Of a DNA stretch of 14,674 bases, positions 6,503-13,636 are shown one piece after another; the first letter of the stretch is position 1; each line of letters begins with the position of its first letter. The notes beneath the pieces were generated by a model that saw nothing but the letters and a program-made list of their open reading frames with translations, made no database searches and was not told where the DNA came from. The DNA comes from CAYYHA01 sp964471535 (GTDB taxonomy: Bacteria; Myxococcota; Myxococcia; SLRQ01): contig CAYYHA010000087.1 of the NCBI GenBank assembly GCA_964471535.1, positions 1 through 14,674 of the forward strand. Direction: 5' to 3'. Position numbers and translations under genes: made by a program.

Positions 6503-8437
6503 ATGGCTGTGGAACCCGATCGCCTCCGGAACGTTGGAATCGTCGCCCACGTGGACCATGGGAAGACGACCCTCGTCGACCACATGCTGCGTCAGGCCGG
6601 TGTCTTCCGCGAGGGCGCGGTCGTAGAGGAACGCATCCTCGATTGCGTCGACCAGGAGCGGGAACGCGGGATCACCATCCTGGCAAAGAACGCCTCGGTC
6701 CGCTGGCAGGGTTGGAAGATCAACCTCGTCGACACGCCGGGTCACGCCGATTTTGGCGGCGAGGTCGAGCGTTCCCTGCGCCTCGTGGACGGGGTGCTCC
6801 TCTTGGTGGATGCTGCCGAGGGCCCGCTTCCTCAGACACGCTTCGTCCTCTCGAAGGTGATGGACCTGGGCCTGCCATCCATCGTGGTCATCAACAAGGT
6901 CGACCGGAAGGACGCACGGGCCACGCAGGTTCTCGACGAGGTCTATGACCTCTATATCGATCTAGGGGCGAGCGACGCGCAGATAGAGTTCCCCGTACTC
7001 TACGCCGTGGCGCGGGAGGGGAAGGCTGACTGGGATCCGGACGCGGCGCGAACGGGAACCCGCGGTCTCGCACCGCTCTTCGAAGCCATCGTGGAGCACT
7101 TGCCTGCACCGCGGGTGGAGCCCGCCGGGGACCTCGCCCTTCTGGTCGCGAATCTCGACCACGACGACTATGTGGGGCGCCTCGCCATCGGGCGTGTCGA
7201 GTCGGGCCGAATCGATGCGGGGAGTCCGGTCGTCGTTTGGGGTGCCGATGGAGCCCGCCGATCCGCGCGAGTCGGAGAGCTGTATACCTTCGAGGGGATG
7301 GACCGCCGCTCGGTCTCGACGGCGCCGGCAGGGGAACTCGTCGCGGTTAGCGGCTTGAAGGAGGTCGCCATCGGCGACACCGTCTCCGCGCCTCATGCCG
7401 CTCGAGCGTTGCCGCGCGTCCGTGTGGACCCACCGACACTTGCGATGGTCTTTCGTGCCAACGACGGGCCCTTCGCCGGGCGGGAGGGCACGTACGTCAC
7501 CTCGCGGCAACTGCGCGAGCGTCTGTTCCGTGAGGCCTACCGGAACGTGGCCATCGAGGTCGAGGAAGGCGAGGAGCCCGACGCCTTTCGCGTGTGCGGC
7601 CGGGGAGAACTCCAACTCGCGGTGCTCATCGAATCCATGCGCCGCGAGGGGTATGAAATGACGGTTTCGAACCCGGAGCCGCTCTTGCAGGAGCGCCAGG
7701 GAGAGATCTACGAACCCTACGAGTGCATCGTTTGCGACCTGCCCGAGATCTATGTCGGAGCGGTCACTCAGATCCTCGGTCCTCGCCGGGGCGTCCTGCA
7801 AGCGCTCCACCCCGCCGGCTCGGGGAGGGTCAGGGTCACCTGGCGGGTTCCCTCGCGCGGGCTCATCGGCCTGCGCCCGCTCTTTCTCACCGAGACGCGG
7901 GGGGAGGGGATCCTCCACGCTCACTTCGACGGCTACGATCGGTGGGCCGGGGAGATCACCCACCGGAGTAGCGGAGCGCTCGTGGCCGATCGTGAGGGTG
8001 AGGCGGTGGCCTACGCCCTGTTCAACCTTCAGGATCGGGGCACGCTCTTCATCGCCCCCGGCACGCCCGTCTACACCGGCATGGTCGTGGGTGAACACGC
8101 GCGCAGCAATGACCTGGACGTCAACGTCTGCCGGACGAAGAAGCTCACCAACATCCGTGCAGCAGGGAAGGATGAGAACGTCGTCTTGACGCCTCCGCGG
8201 GAGATGGGGCTCGAGGCGGCGATCGAGTGGATCCGATTCGATGAGCTGGTCGAAGCAACCCCGGAAGCAATCCGAATCCGCAAACGGTTGCTCGACCCGC
8301 AGGCACGCCACCGGGCGGCCCGCGACCGAAAGCTCACAGCGCGGCGCGGCGGCCACGCCATCAGCGACGGTCGCGCTGGCGTCGCCCACAGATCGCCCTC
8401 GGCAGGCCACACCGAGGCGAGGGCCTACATGAGATAG
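6503..8437 (+). CDS. typA: Ribosome-associated GTPase TypA/BipA
   Basis: The product is 644 residues from ATG 6503 (GTG 6497 in the same frame would add two; neither has a clear Shine-Dalgarno). G-domain motifs are all visible: AHVDHGKT at 15-22 (G1), ERGITI (G2), DTPGH at 77-81 (G3), NKVD at 131-134 (G4). The TypA C-terminal signature is present: VPSRGLIGLRPLFLTETRGEG and NVCRTKKLTNIRAAGKDENV. TypA is an EF-G-like translational GTPase that binds 70S ribosomes and helps ribosome assembly and growth under stress such as cold. The G5 region reads YAVAREG where E. coli has a Ser-Ala pair. A basic tail of roughly 35 residues follows the usual end of the family near RKRLLDPQARHRAARDRK. The last 13 bases overlap the 3' end of the opposing regulator gene. 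Confidence 0.97.
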   Translation: MAVEPDRLRNVGIVAHVDHGKTTLVDHMLRQAGVFREGAVVEERILDCVDQERERGITILAKNASVRWQGWKINLVDTPGHADFGGEVERSLRLVDGVLLLVDAAEGPLPQTRFVLSKVMDLGLPSIVVINKVDRKDARATQVLDEVYDLYIDLGASDAQIEFPVLYAVAREGKADWDPDAARTGTRGLAPLFEAIVEHLPAPRVEPAGDLALLVANLDHDDYVGRLAIGRVESGRIDAGSPVVVWGADGARRSARVGELYTFEGMDRRSVSTAPAGELVAVSGLKEVAIGDTVSAPHAARALPRVRVDPPTLAMVFRANDGPFAGREGTYVTSRQLRERLFREAYRNVAIEVEEGEEPDAFRVCGRGELQLAVLIESMRREGYEMTVSNPEPLLQERQGEIYEPYECIVCDLPEIYVGAVTQILGPRRGVLQALHPAGSGRVRVTWRVPSRGLIGLRPLFLTETRGEGILHAHFDGYDRWAGEITHRSSGALVADREGEAVAYALFNLQDRGTLFIAPGTPVYTGMVVGEHARSNDLDVNVCRTKKLTNIRAAGKDENVVLTPPREMGLEAAIEWIRFDELVEATPEAIRIRKRLLDPQARHRAARDRKLTARRGGHAISDGRAGVAHRSPSAGHTEARAYMR

Positions 8438-9822
8438 CCGATCCGCCGTGCTTGACGGTCGACCTGTTGCCGCGGGCCCACCACCCGCATGTCCCGGAGC
8501 GCATGGAGCAGTGCGCGGGCCGCGTGCGGCTGCAGGTCAGAGAGCGCAAGGAGATCCGCGACGCTCTTGGTCCCATCGATCTGCGCCAGAAGCTGCGCCT
8601 CCTCCCCACTGAGGAGGAGGCTTTCCACGGGGATGGCGGGCGCTGGATGCGGCGCGAGGTAGAGGTCATCGGGGAGCTCGGCCTCGAGCAGCGCATCGGA
8701 CACGGCCCGGCGTGTCCCCTCGAGGATGAGCTCACCCAGCGGCAGGTCGAGGTGTATGGGTTCGGCCCGGCTCGCCGCTGTGTCGATGGCGAAGGTCCCC
8801 TCCCGCCAGTCGAAGCAGCCCCACAGTGTCTGACGAACCTGATCCAAGACGAGTTCGCGTAGCGAGCTGCGGTCGAAGAGCCCCGCCTCGATGAGCACCT
8901 CGCCGACGCGGCGGCCCTGCTCCTGGGCGAGCCGGAAGGCAGCTTCTGCGTCCTCTTGCGTCAGCCGCCCCGCGTTGGCGGCGAAGGTGAGGAGGCGGTC
9001 CGTGGCGAGATTCGAGGCGGCGAAGATGGGGTGTCCCTCCCGGATGTAGACGATCTTCCGCACCTTCCCGCGCTGCAGGCGCAACGCGCCGGAGGTCTTC
9101 GCCTCGTAGTAGGCGACGAGGAGGCGGGGCACCGTCGTCTGGCCGAGGTTGCCTTCGGCCGGCGTCTCGCGCTGGGCTCCCGCTTCCCGCGGATCGGGGC
9201 TGGAAGGCGGGGTTACGGATACGGTCGCAGGAACGAAGGGATCGAGAGCACTCGGCGCTTCGGCTTGCGGTCCGCCAACCTCGATGAGGTCCTCCACGAA
9301 GCCCATCTGGCGGCGCATGCGAGCGGCGGGGCCTTCGGAGGGAGCCTGCGCCTGAGGCGAGAGGATGTCCGCACCGGTAGGGTCGACGACCTCGAGTCGA
9401 GCGGGATCGGCGTCGGAGCGGTGCGAGGGGGTTGACTTCGGCGCTTGCCATCCGATGAGGCGGGTGACGGTGTCGAGCACCTCCTGGGTGGAGAACGGCT
9501 TCTCGAAGAAGGCCGCAGCTCCGTGCTCCTCCTCGGCCTCGCGGCGGTACGCCTCGCCCCGAAACACCCCGGTGACGACCACGACGGGCACACCGCGGGC
9601 GGAGAGTTCGAGGACCAGCTCCGATCCCATGAGGTCCGGCAGCACGAGGTCGACGATCGCGGCCTCCGGCTCGTCCTCCTCCAGGAACGCATGCGCGTCC
9701 TCCCCCGTGTGGAAGAGGAGGGTGCGCATGCCCGCTGCCTCGATCGCAGCACCCAAGAGCTGCGCCAGCTCCCGCTGGTCTTCGACCACCATGATCCGGG
9801 GCGGACCGGCCATCTCTCCCAC
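8425..9822 (-). CDS. Response regulator: receiver domain plus DUF4388 (PatA-type) output
   Basis: The product is 465 residues. Residues 9-124 are a receiver domain with acidic pair Glu14/Asp15, phosphoacceptor Asp58 (in IVDLVLPD), Thr84 and Lys108 (in FFEKPFS), so phosphorylation by a histidine kinase is expected. Residues 126-222 are a Pro/Ser/Ala linker. From about 223 a DUF4388/PatA-type domain runs through LLVAYYEAKTSGALRLQRG and WGCFDWREGTFAID, followed by a helical C-terminal region. There is no DNA-binding domain, so output is probably through protein contacts. GTG 9822 follows the TAA of the upstream gene with no gap and has AGGA 4 bases upstream. ATG 9813 is an alternative with poorly placed GGAG. 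The sensor kinase is not in the window. DUF4388 proteins are common in Myxococcota and their mechanism is largely unknown. Confidence 0.88.
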   Translation of the reverse strand: MGEMAGPPRIMVVEDQRELAQLLGAAIEAAGMRTLLFHTGEDAHAFLEEDEPEAAIVDLVLPDLMGSELVLELSARGVPVVVVTGVFRGEAYRREAEEEHGAAAFFEKPFSTQEVLDTVTRLIGWQAPKSTPSHRSDADPARLEVVDPTGADILSPQAQAPSEGPAARMRRQMGFVEDLIEVGGPQAEAPSALDPFVPATVSVTPPSSPDPREAGAQRETPAEGNLGQTTVPRLLVAYYEAKTSGALRLQRGKVRKIVYIREGHPIFAASNLATDRLLTFAANAGRLTQEDAEAAFRLAQEQGRRVGEVLIEAGLFDRSSLRELVLDQVRQTLWGCFDWREGTFAIDTAASRAEPIHLDLPLGELILEGTRRAVSDALLEAELPDDLYLAPHPAPAIPVESLLLSGEEAQLLAQIDGTKSVADLLALSDLQPHAARALLHALRDMRVVGPRQQVDRQARRIGYLM

Positions 9823-10434
9823 TTAATCCTGAAGCGTGGGGTCCGGTCCAGACGCCGGCCCACCCAGGATCGCGCGTGCGAGAGGAATACGCGCCGTGGG
9901 GTCGAGGCCGCGGGAGCGGCACCAGAGGATGTTTACTGCCGCGAGTTGGCGGTTCAGGTGGTCTAGGTTGAGGATCGCATCGCCACCGGGCGGGCCCGCT
10001 TCGAAATTGAGCTGGCAGACGGTGTACTCGGGATGCGGGCCGTCCCCGCGGACGAGCATGGGCAGGCCCTGGGCGCGACAGAGCAGCGGCCGCGCGGAGT
10101 AGATGGTGCAGCGCTCGTCGATGAGGAGCGGGCAGGGGCCGCCCGAACGATCGAGCATCGGCAGGCTGCTGCGGGCCCGTGCACGGGCCTCCACCTCCTC
10201 CCGGAGCCGCTCTGGAAGGGCCCGCACCGCCGCATGCACGTACCCTGCCTCGATGGGGCTCACCGTCAGGTGGACCTGGCAGCAGGGGGTGCAGCGGGGC
10301 GCGCACTGCACTTCGGCCCCATGGGCGGCACGCACCCGTGAGAAGAACGCGTCCACCCGGCGCCGAATATGGGCGTAGGCCTCCTCGAGATCGAGCGGTC
10401 GTTTTTTTGACGGCGGATCCACGCCTCGTACCAT
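9823..10434 (-). CDS. YkgJ-type cysteine-cluster protein
   Basis: The product is 203 residues, cytoplasmic, with no signal peptide. It carries Cys44, Cys48, Cys51 and Cys52 (CAPRCTPCC), then Cys101 and Cys109 (GGPCPLLIDERCTIYSARP), Cys119 and Cys140. This spacing is the zinc/iron-binding signature of the YkgJ (UPF0153) family, whose function is poorly defined. Metal binding is inferred from the cysteines. The first 40 residues are charged and helical, and the C-terminal 60 are less conserved-looking. Its TAA abuts the GTG of the receiver-DUF4388 gene, so the two form an operon read leftwards. ATG 10434 has no good ribosome site. GTG at 10422 (residue 5) is another possible start. Confidence 0.85.
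   Translation of the reverse strand: MVRGVDPPSKKRPLDLEEAYAHIRRRVDAFFSRVRAAHGAEVQCAPRCTPCCQVHLTVSPIEAGYVHAAVRALPERLREEVEARARARSSLPMLDRSGGPCPLLIDERCTIYSARPLLCRAQGLPMLVRGDGPHPEYTVCQLNFEAGPPGGDAILNLDHLNRQLAAVNILWCRSRGLDPTARIPLARAILGGPASGPDPTLQD
10407..10434 (+). promoter_or_regulatory. Possible sigma70-type promoter for the PilZ gene
   Basis: TTGACG at 10407-10412 and TACCAT at 10429-10434 are 16 bases apart, five and four matches to the -35 and -10 consensus. Transcription would start near 10441, giving a leader of about 57 bases. The site overlaps the start of the opposing YkgJ-type gene, so the two genes may interfere. Chance similarity is quite possible. Confidence 0.25.
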
Positions 10435-10497
10435 CGATGTGGGTCAACGGAGCCCGGGGGCGACGGCCGTCACCCCCATCGCACACGGAGGAAGCCC

Positions 10498-10884
10498 ATG
10501 GAGAAGCGGAAGACCCCTCGCGTACCCCTGAACGTGTACCTGAACAAGATCGTGCGGGACGAAGTGTACATGGTCCGGGCCCGTGACATCTCGGTAGACG
10601 GAATCTGGCTGACGAACTTGATCGAGCCAGAGATGGCCGGTGAGAAGGTCCACCTCGAGTTCACCTTGCCCGACTGCGACGAGGTGATCTGGGCCGCCGG
10701 GGAGATCGTCCGTCGCAATCGGCTGGGCGAGCCGGAGGGGTGGGGGATCCGCTTCACCGCCATGCCGTCGAGCAGTCGCGAACTCATCGCTCTCTACGTG
10801 GCCGCGAACCTGGATTGGGATGCGCAGAGTGAGGAGCGAGCCTCGGTGGAGGTCGACGCGGCCGCCGCTGCGGTGGCGGCGTAA
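10498..10884 (+). CDS. PilZ-domain protein, putative c-di-GMP receptor
   Basis: The product is 128 residues, almost entirely one PilZ domain. Both ligand motifs are intact: RxxxR at Arg4-Arg8 (RKTPR) and DxSxxG at Asp30-Gly35 (DISVDG). Binding of cyclic di-GMP is therefore expected, although the partner that reads the signal is not visible. The beta-barrel ends near residue 97 (EGWGIRFTAM), followed by a helix and an Ala/Val/Glu tail. GGAGGA at 10487-10492, 5 bases before ATG 10498, fixes the start. The next gene begins 33 bases downstream on the same strand, so it may share a message with the lipoprotein metallopeptidase. In Myxococcota many single-domain PilZ proteins regulate motility or exopolysaccharide. 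No specific role can be read from sequence. Confidence 0.9.
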   Translation: MEKRKTPRVPLNVYLNKIVRDEVYMVRARDISVDGIWLTNLIEPEMAGEKVHLEFTLPDCDEVIWAAGEIVRRNRLGEPEGWGIRFTAMPSSSRELIALYVAANLDWDAQSEERASVEVDAAAAAVAA

Positions 10885-10917
10885 GGCCCGGGCGCTCCCT
10901 CCTGCTAGGCTGGCGGC

Positions 10918-12039
10918 GTGCGCACCCCCCGTTGCCGGATCCCGCCGTCGCCTCGCCTGCTCGGGGCCCTTGCCACCGCAGCGCTCCTCGCCTGCGGCCC
11001 GGCAGAGGTGCCGGATCCCATCTATCTGGTCGTCGATTGGCAGGGGCAGGAGCCTCCGGCCCTGCGGGCTGCAGCACATCCGGAGCTAACACAGCAGCCA
11101 CTCACCGGTCTCGGGGTGCGCGTCTTTGCAGGCGGACGGTTCCGCTACGACCCGGCCGGGGGGCCCTACGCAGACCGCGCGGCGCTGCGTGCAGCGGTGG
11201 TGGTCGCGGAAGGCGAACCGCTCCACCTCGATCTGCGGCCTACCCAATTTGGAGGCGTGCGGCTCTTCGCCCCGGGGGACGCACGCACTCTCCTCGGGCT
11301 CTCCGCCTGGCACCACCTCGTGGGTGCGCGGCGCTTCCTTCGGGAGCGTGGAGGCGACGAGCGAGGCTGTCTCGATGCACTCGACCTCTACCTCTCCGCC
11401 CCGATCGAGACGCCGGAGGGAACGGTCCCAAGCTCGATGGCCTGGTACGGTGCCGTGCCGGCGTTCGTTGCCACGCCCTATGTGGAGGACGGCGTTCCGC
11501 CGGCTGCGAACCCAGGTATCGTTGCCCACGAGCTGACCCATGCCCTCGTCTTCTGCCACCTCGATGGTGGGGATCCTGTGCGCGCGAGCCGTCCCCTGCA
11601 CCCGGAGTTCGCCCGGTGGAGCGGCATCTGGCTCGAGGGGATCGCCGACTACGTGGGCGCCGCGTACAGCGGTGACGCCCGCTTCCTCCGGTGGAGCCTC
11701 CCTGCCCTCGATGAGGGCCGCCGCCTCGATCGCCGCCGGAGGTGGCCGCCGGCAGACCCCGCGGATCCCTACGCAGGCGCCGCGATCCTCTCGGCAGCCC
11801 TGTGGTCGCTTCGCGGGGAGATCGATCCTGTAGACGTGGATGAGGCCGTGCTGCGGTCGGTCGACGCGGCGCAGGCGTGGTGGGATGCGGAGGAGGTGGG
11901 AACGCCGCGCACCTGGCTACAGCCGGTGGTGGAGGCTCTGGTGGCTCGGGGCTACGCCGCGAGCGTGGTGTGTGGGGCGCTGGGCCGTTCCTTCGACGCC
12001 ACGGACGTTGCAACCCAGTGCGCGGAGCGCGGCCCGTGA
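10918..12039 (+). CDS. Lipoprotein with a thermolysin-type (gluzincin) zinc metallopeptidase site
   Basis: The product is 373 residues from GTG 10918. The signal peptide ends in lipobox LLAC with Cys26 as lipidation site and Gly27 at +2, consistent with outer-membrane anchoring. His204-Glu205-Leu-Thr-His208 is a HExxH zinc site; Glu240 in LEGIADYVG with Asp244 matches the E-x3-D third-ligand motif of thermolysin-clan MA(E) enzymes. The gap of 32 residues between the motifs is longer than in thermolysin. It is thus probably an active periplasmic or surface protease. Substrate and family (M4/M36-like or a peptidase-MA-like group) are unknown. The start has only a weak AGG (10907-10909). It ends in a GTGA overlap with the next gene. 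The rest of the protein is not recognised. Confidence 0.78.
   Translation: MRTPRCRIPPSPRLLGALATAALLACGPAEVPDPIYLVVDWQGQEPPALRAAAHPELTQQPLTGLGVRVFAGGRFRYDPAGGPYADRAALRAAVVVAEGEPLHLDLRPTQFGGVRLFAPGDARTLLGLSAWHHLVGARRFLRERGGDERGCLDALDLYLSAPIETPEGTVPSSMAWYGAVPAFVATPYVEDGVPPAANPGIVAHELTHALVFCHLDGGDPVRASRPLHPEFARWSGIWLEGIADYVGAAYSGDARFLRWSLPALDEGRRLDRRRRWPPADPADPYAGAAILSAALWSLRGEIDPVDVDEAVLRSVDAAQAWWDAEEVGTPRTWLQPVVEALVARGYAASVVCGALGRSFDATDVATQCAERGP
12024..12027 (+). promoter_or_regulatory. Ribosome binding site fixing the GTG start at 12036
   Basis: GGAG lies 8 bases before GTG 12036, inside the last codons of the metallopeptidase gene. It supports the GTGA-overlap start, the only one that begins with a signal peptide. 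Confidence 0.55.
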
Positions 12040-12572
12040 GTTGCCTCCTCCTACTCCTGGCCACGCTCGCCGCGTCGGGCGCTGAGCCGTCTGCTGGCCT
12101 CCACCCCGCGCTGCATGGCGGTCTCTCGGTGCTTGCCTATCCCGCCGACGGTGCGCTCCGGCCGAGTGTGGGGCCGGCCCTGGCCGGAACGGTGGCCTGG
12201 CGAGGCGTCTCCTTCGGACTGGAGAGCGCCCTCGGCGGAGGCGGATGGCGGTCGGAGGGGATCGAGGTCGCAGTCTGGCGCGTGGAGGTGTGGGGGCAGC
12301 TCGGCTACGCCCGCGCCCTGGGGCCCCATCTCTATTTCGGTGTAGCTGGGGTCTTCGGCGGGCTGTGGAACCACGCGCGCCTCCGGGTGGCCGGGGCCGA
12401 GGGAGGCGGCTGGCGGGCGGATCTCGCCTACGGTGCGAGGCTGACGGCTGCCTTGTTCTGGGGCGCGCCGCTCGGGTTAAGCTTGGAGCTGCGTGGGCTC
12501 GTGGCGGGGGGTCGATTGGGGCTGGGATCGGCGCTCTTTCTCGTGTGGCGTCCCACGGGCTCGGCAGGGTGA
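12036..12572 (+). CDS. Small exported, probably outer-membrane barrel-like protein
   Basis: The product is 178 residues starting at GTG 12036, whose GTGA overlaps the stop of the metallopeptidase gene. It begins MSCLLLLLATLAASGAEPSA, a short signal peptide with very little positive charge and likely cleavage after SGA (residue 15). The mature part is Gly/Ala/Trp/Leu-rich with alternating hydrophobic segments (VAWRGVSFGLE, VEVWGQLGYA, LYFGVAGVFGGLW), suggesting about eight beta strands of a small outer-membrane barrel. It lacks a terminal aromatic residue, ending RPTGSAG. I do not recognise the family. Translational coupling suggests it works with the lipoprotein metallopeptidase, perhaps as partner, exporter or substrate. 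The frame is also open 53 codons upstream inside the peptidase gene, but that part is not signal-like. Confidence 0.65.
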   Translation: MSCLLLLLATLAASGAEPSAGLHPALHGGLSVLAYPADGALRPSVGPALAGTVAWRGVSFGLESALGGGGWRSEGIEVAVWRVEVWGQLGYARALGPHLYFGVAGVFGGLWNHARLRVAGAEGGGWRADLAYGARLTAALFWGAPLGLSLELRGLVAGGRLGLGSALFLVWRPTGSAG

Positions 12573-12621
12573 ATGGAGTGGGGATCCGAGCGTCGGAGCG
12601 TGGGATGCCGAAGGCGTGGTG

Positions 12622-12646
12622 CGGCGGCGCGGGTGCGACGCCGCCG
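12622..12646 (+). terminator. GC-rich hairpin, possible terminator
   Basis: CGGCGGCG (12622-12629) and CGCCGCCG (12639-12646) form a perfect 8-base stem with a 9-base loop, 50 bases after the barrel gene. No T tract follows, so it is at best a non-canonical terminator. Confidence 0.35.
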
Positions 12647-12710
12647 GCGGGCCGGTGAGAGAACGGGACGTCGCGACCGGTTGCGGGCGCGATCGCCAAG
12701 ACGAAGAGCT

Positions 12711-12726
12711 CGTGATAGCAATCACA
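12711..12726 (+). promoter_or_regulatory. CRP/FNR-superfamily-type palindrome
   Basis: CGTGA-N6-TCACA matches the E. coli CRP consensus TGTGA-N6-TCACA at 9 of 10 positions, and its core GTGAT/ATCAC is a perfect inverted repeat with a 4-base spacer. It ends 80 bases before the ATG of the LPP20-like gene in the only relatively AT-rich stretch nearby. A regulator of this family is not encoded in the window. Confidence 0.45.
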
Positions 12727-12738
12727 GCGAAAAACAGG

Positions 12739-12754
12739 GAATCTACGAAGATTC
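12739..12754 (+). repeat. Short inverted repeat downstream of the CRP-type site
   Basis: GAATCT (12739-12744) and AGATTC (12749-12754) are perfect arms around ACGA. It could be a second operator or an mRNA leader hairpin, 52 bases before the start codon. Confidence 0.4.
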
Positions 12755-12806
12755 GGATGCGGCGGAAGTGATCGGTACCTTGGCTCGATTCCAGGAGAGT
12801 GGCTCC

Positions 12807-13616
12807 ATGCACACTGGGCTTTTGTCGATGATCGACGGGCGAACGAGGTGTGTCCTCGCTTGTCTCTGTGCGGCGGCCGTCGTCTCGGGTGCCGCGGCGG
12901 AAGATACGAAGAAGAAAGGGATCGATTGGGAGGCCGGCGTGGTGCGGGCGACGGGCTCGGGAGCGCCCGATCTCAACGCCCCGAACATCGCCGTCGCCCG
13001 CCTCGGTGCCGAGCGGGCGGCAAAGCTCGACGCGATGCGGAACATCCTCGAGACGCTGAAGGGGGTGCAGGTCACTGCGGGCTCCACCGTCGGCGGCATC
13101 ATGGAGAGCGACTCGCGGGTCAAGGCCGAGATCCAGGGAATCGTGCGCAACTTCAAGATCGTCGACACCCGCTACTACTCGGACGGCGGCGTGGAGGTCG
13201 ACGTGGAGATGAAGCTCGACGGGAAGCTGACGCGTCTCCTGATGCCTCCGGTCGAGAAGAAGAAGGTCCCCACGGGGGGCGCCAAGAAGTGGACCTCGCT
13301 CATCATCGATGCGCGGGGACAGGAAGCCAGTCCGGTGGTGGTGCCGTCGGTGGTCGACGAGAAGGGCGAAGAGATCTACGGCCCCTCGGTGGTCTCGGAC
13401 GAGGCGGTCGAGCGCCATGGCATGGTCGCCTACGTGGGCTCGCTCGAGGCGGCAAAGAAAAGCGAGCGTGCGGGAGAAAAGCCGCTGGTGGTCAAGGCGC
13501 TGCGGGCCGAGAACGGACGCTTCGTGATCACCAACGCCGACGCGAGCCCGCTGAAGTCGCCCGAAAACGATCTCTCTTTCCTGGCTGAGGGCCGGGTTCT
13601 GGTCGTGCTGAATTGA
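12807..13616 (+). CDS. Exported LPP20/FlgT_N-like domain protein
   Basis: The product is 269 residues. ATG 12807 has GGAG at 12794-12797, 9 bases upstream; ATG 12828 has none. A signal peptide with core around residues 15-28 likely ends AAA|E after residue 31. VLAC at 16-19 resembles a lipobox but comes too early for a hydrophobic core. Residues about 55-140 fit the LPP20/FlgT_N fold: an Ala-rich helix (ARLGAERAAKLDAMRNIL), a polar stretch, then IQGIVRNFKIVDTRYY and a beta strand EVDVEMKL. The C-terminal half (from about 155) is unrecognised beta-rich sequence with VVVPSVVDEKGEEIYGP and an ending AEGRVLVVLN. Such proteins are periplasmic or membrane-attached and common in Deltaproteobacteria; function outside flagella is unknown. 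The next gene starts 20 bases later. Confidence 0.75.
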   Translation: MHTGLLSMIDGRTRCVLACLCAAAVVSGAAAEDTKKKGIDWEAGVVRATGSGAPDLNAPNIAVARLGAERAAKLDAMRNILETLKGVQVTAGSTVGGIMESDSRVKAEIQGIVRNFKIVDTRYYSDGGVEVDVEMKLDGKLTRLLMPPVEKKKVPTGGAKKWTSLIIDARGQEASPVVVPSVVDEKGEEIYGPSVVSDEAVERHGMVAYVGSLEAAKKSERAGEKPLVVKALRAENGRFVITNADASPLKSPENDLSFLAEGRVLVVLN

Positions 13617-13627
13617 CGGCACGGAGC

Positions 13628-13633
13628 GGAGGA
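13628..13633 (+). promoter_or_regulatory. Ribosome binding site choosing between two ATGs
   Basis: GGAGGA is 3 bases before ATG 13637 but 9 before ATG 13643. Spacing favours the second ATG; the signal peptide works from either. Confidence 0.5.
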
Positions 13634-13636
13634 ACG

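Larger units (their letters stand above)
12573..12806. other. 234-base non-coding regulatory-looking stretch
   Basis: No gene is supported here. In order it holds a GC-rich hairpin (12622-12646), a relatively AT-rich segment (about 12708-12760) with a CRP-type palindrome and a second inverted repeat, and the ribosome site of the LPP20-like gene. The drop in GC compared with its neighbours marks a likely promoter area. No convincing -35/-10 pair is seen. Confidence 0.55.

Noticed and set aside
6962..8410. Minus-strand open frame of 482 codons
   Set aside because: It is antisense to typA, whose identity is certain; the frame is a shadow of strong third-position GC bias.
8732..10486. Minus-strand open frame of 584 codons across two genes
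   Set aside because: It runs in a different frame over both the YkgJ-type and the regulator genes, is Arg/Gly/Pro-rich, and matches no motif, while the other frames show clear cysteine and receiver motifs.
12852..12863. VLAC as a lipobox in the LPP20-like protein
   Set aside because: It follows Arg14 at once with no hydrophobic core before it; the AAA|E type I cleavage site fits better.
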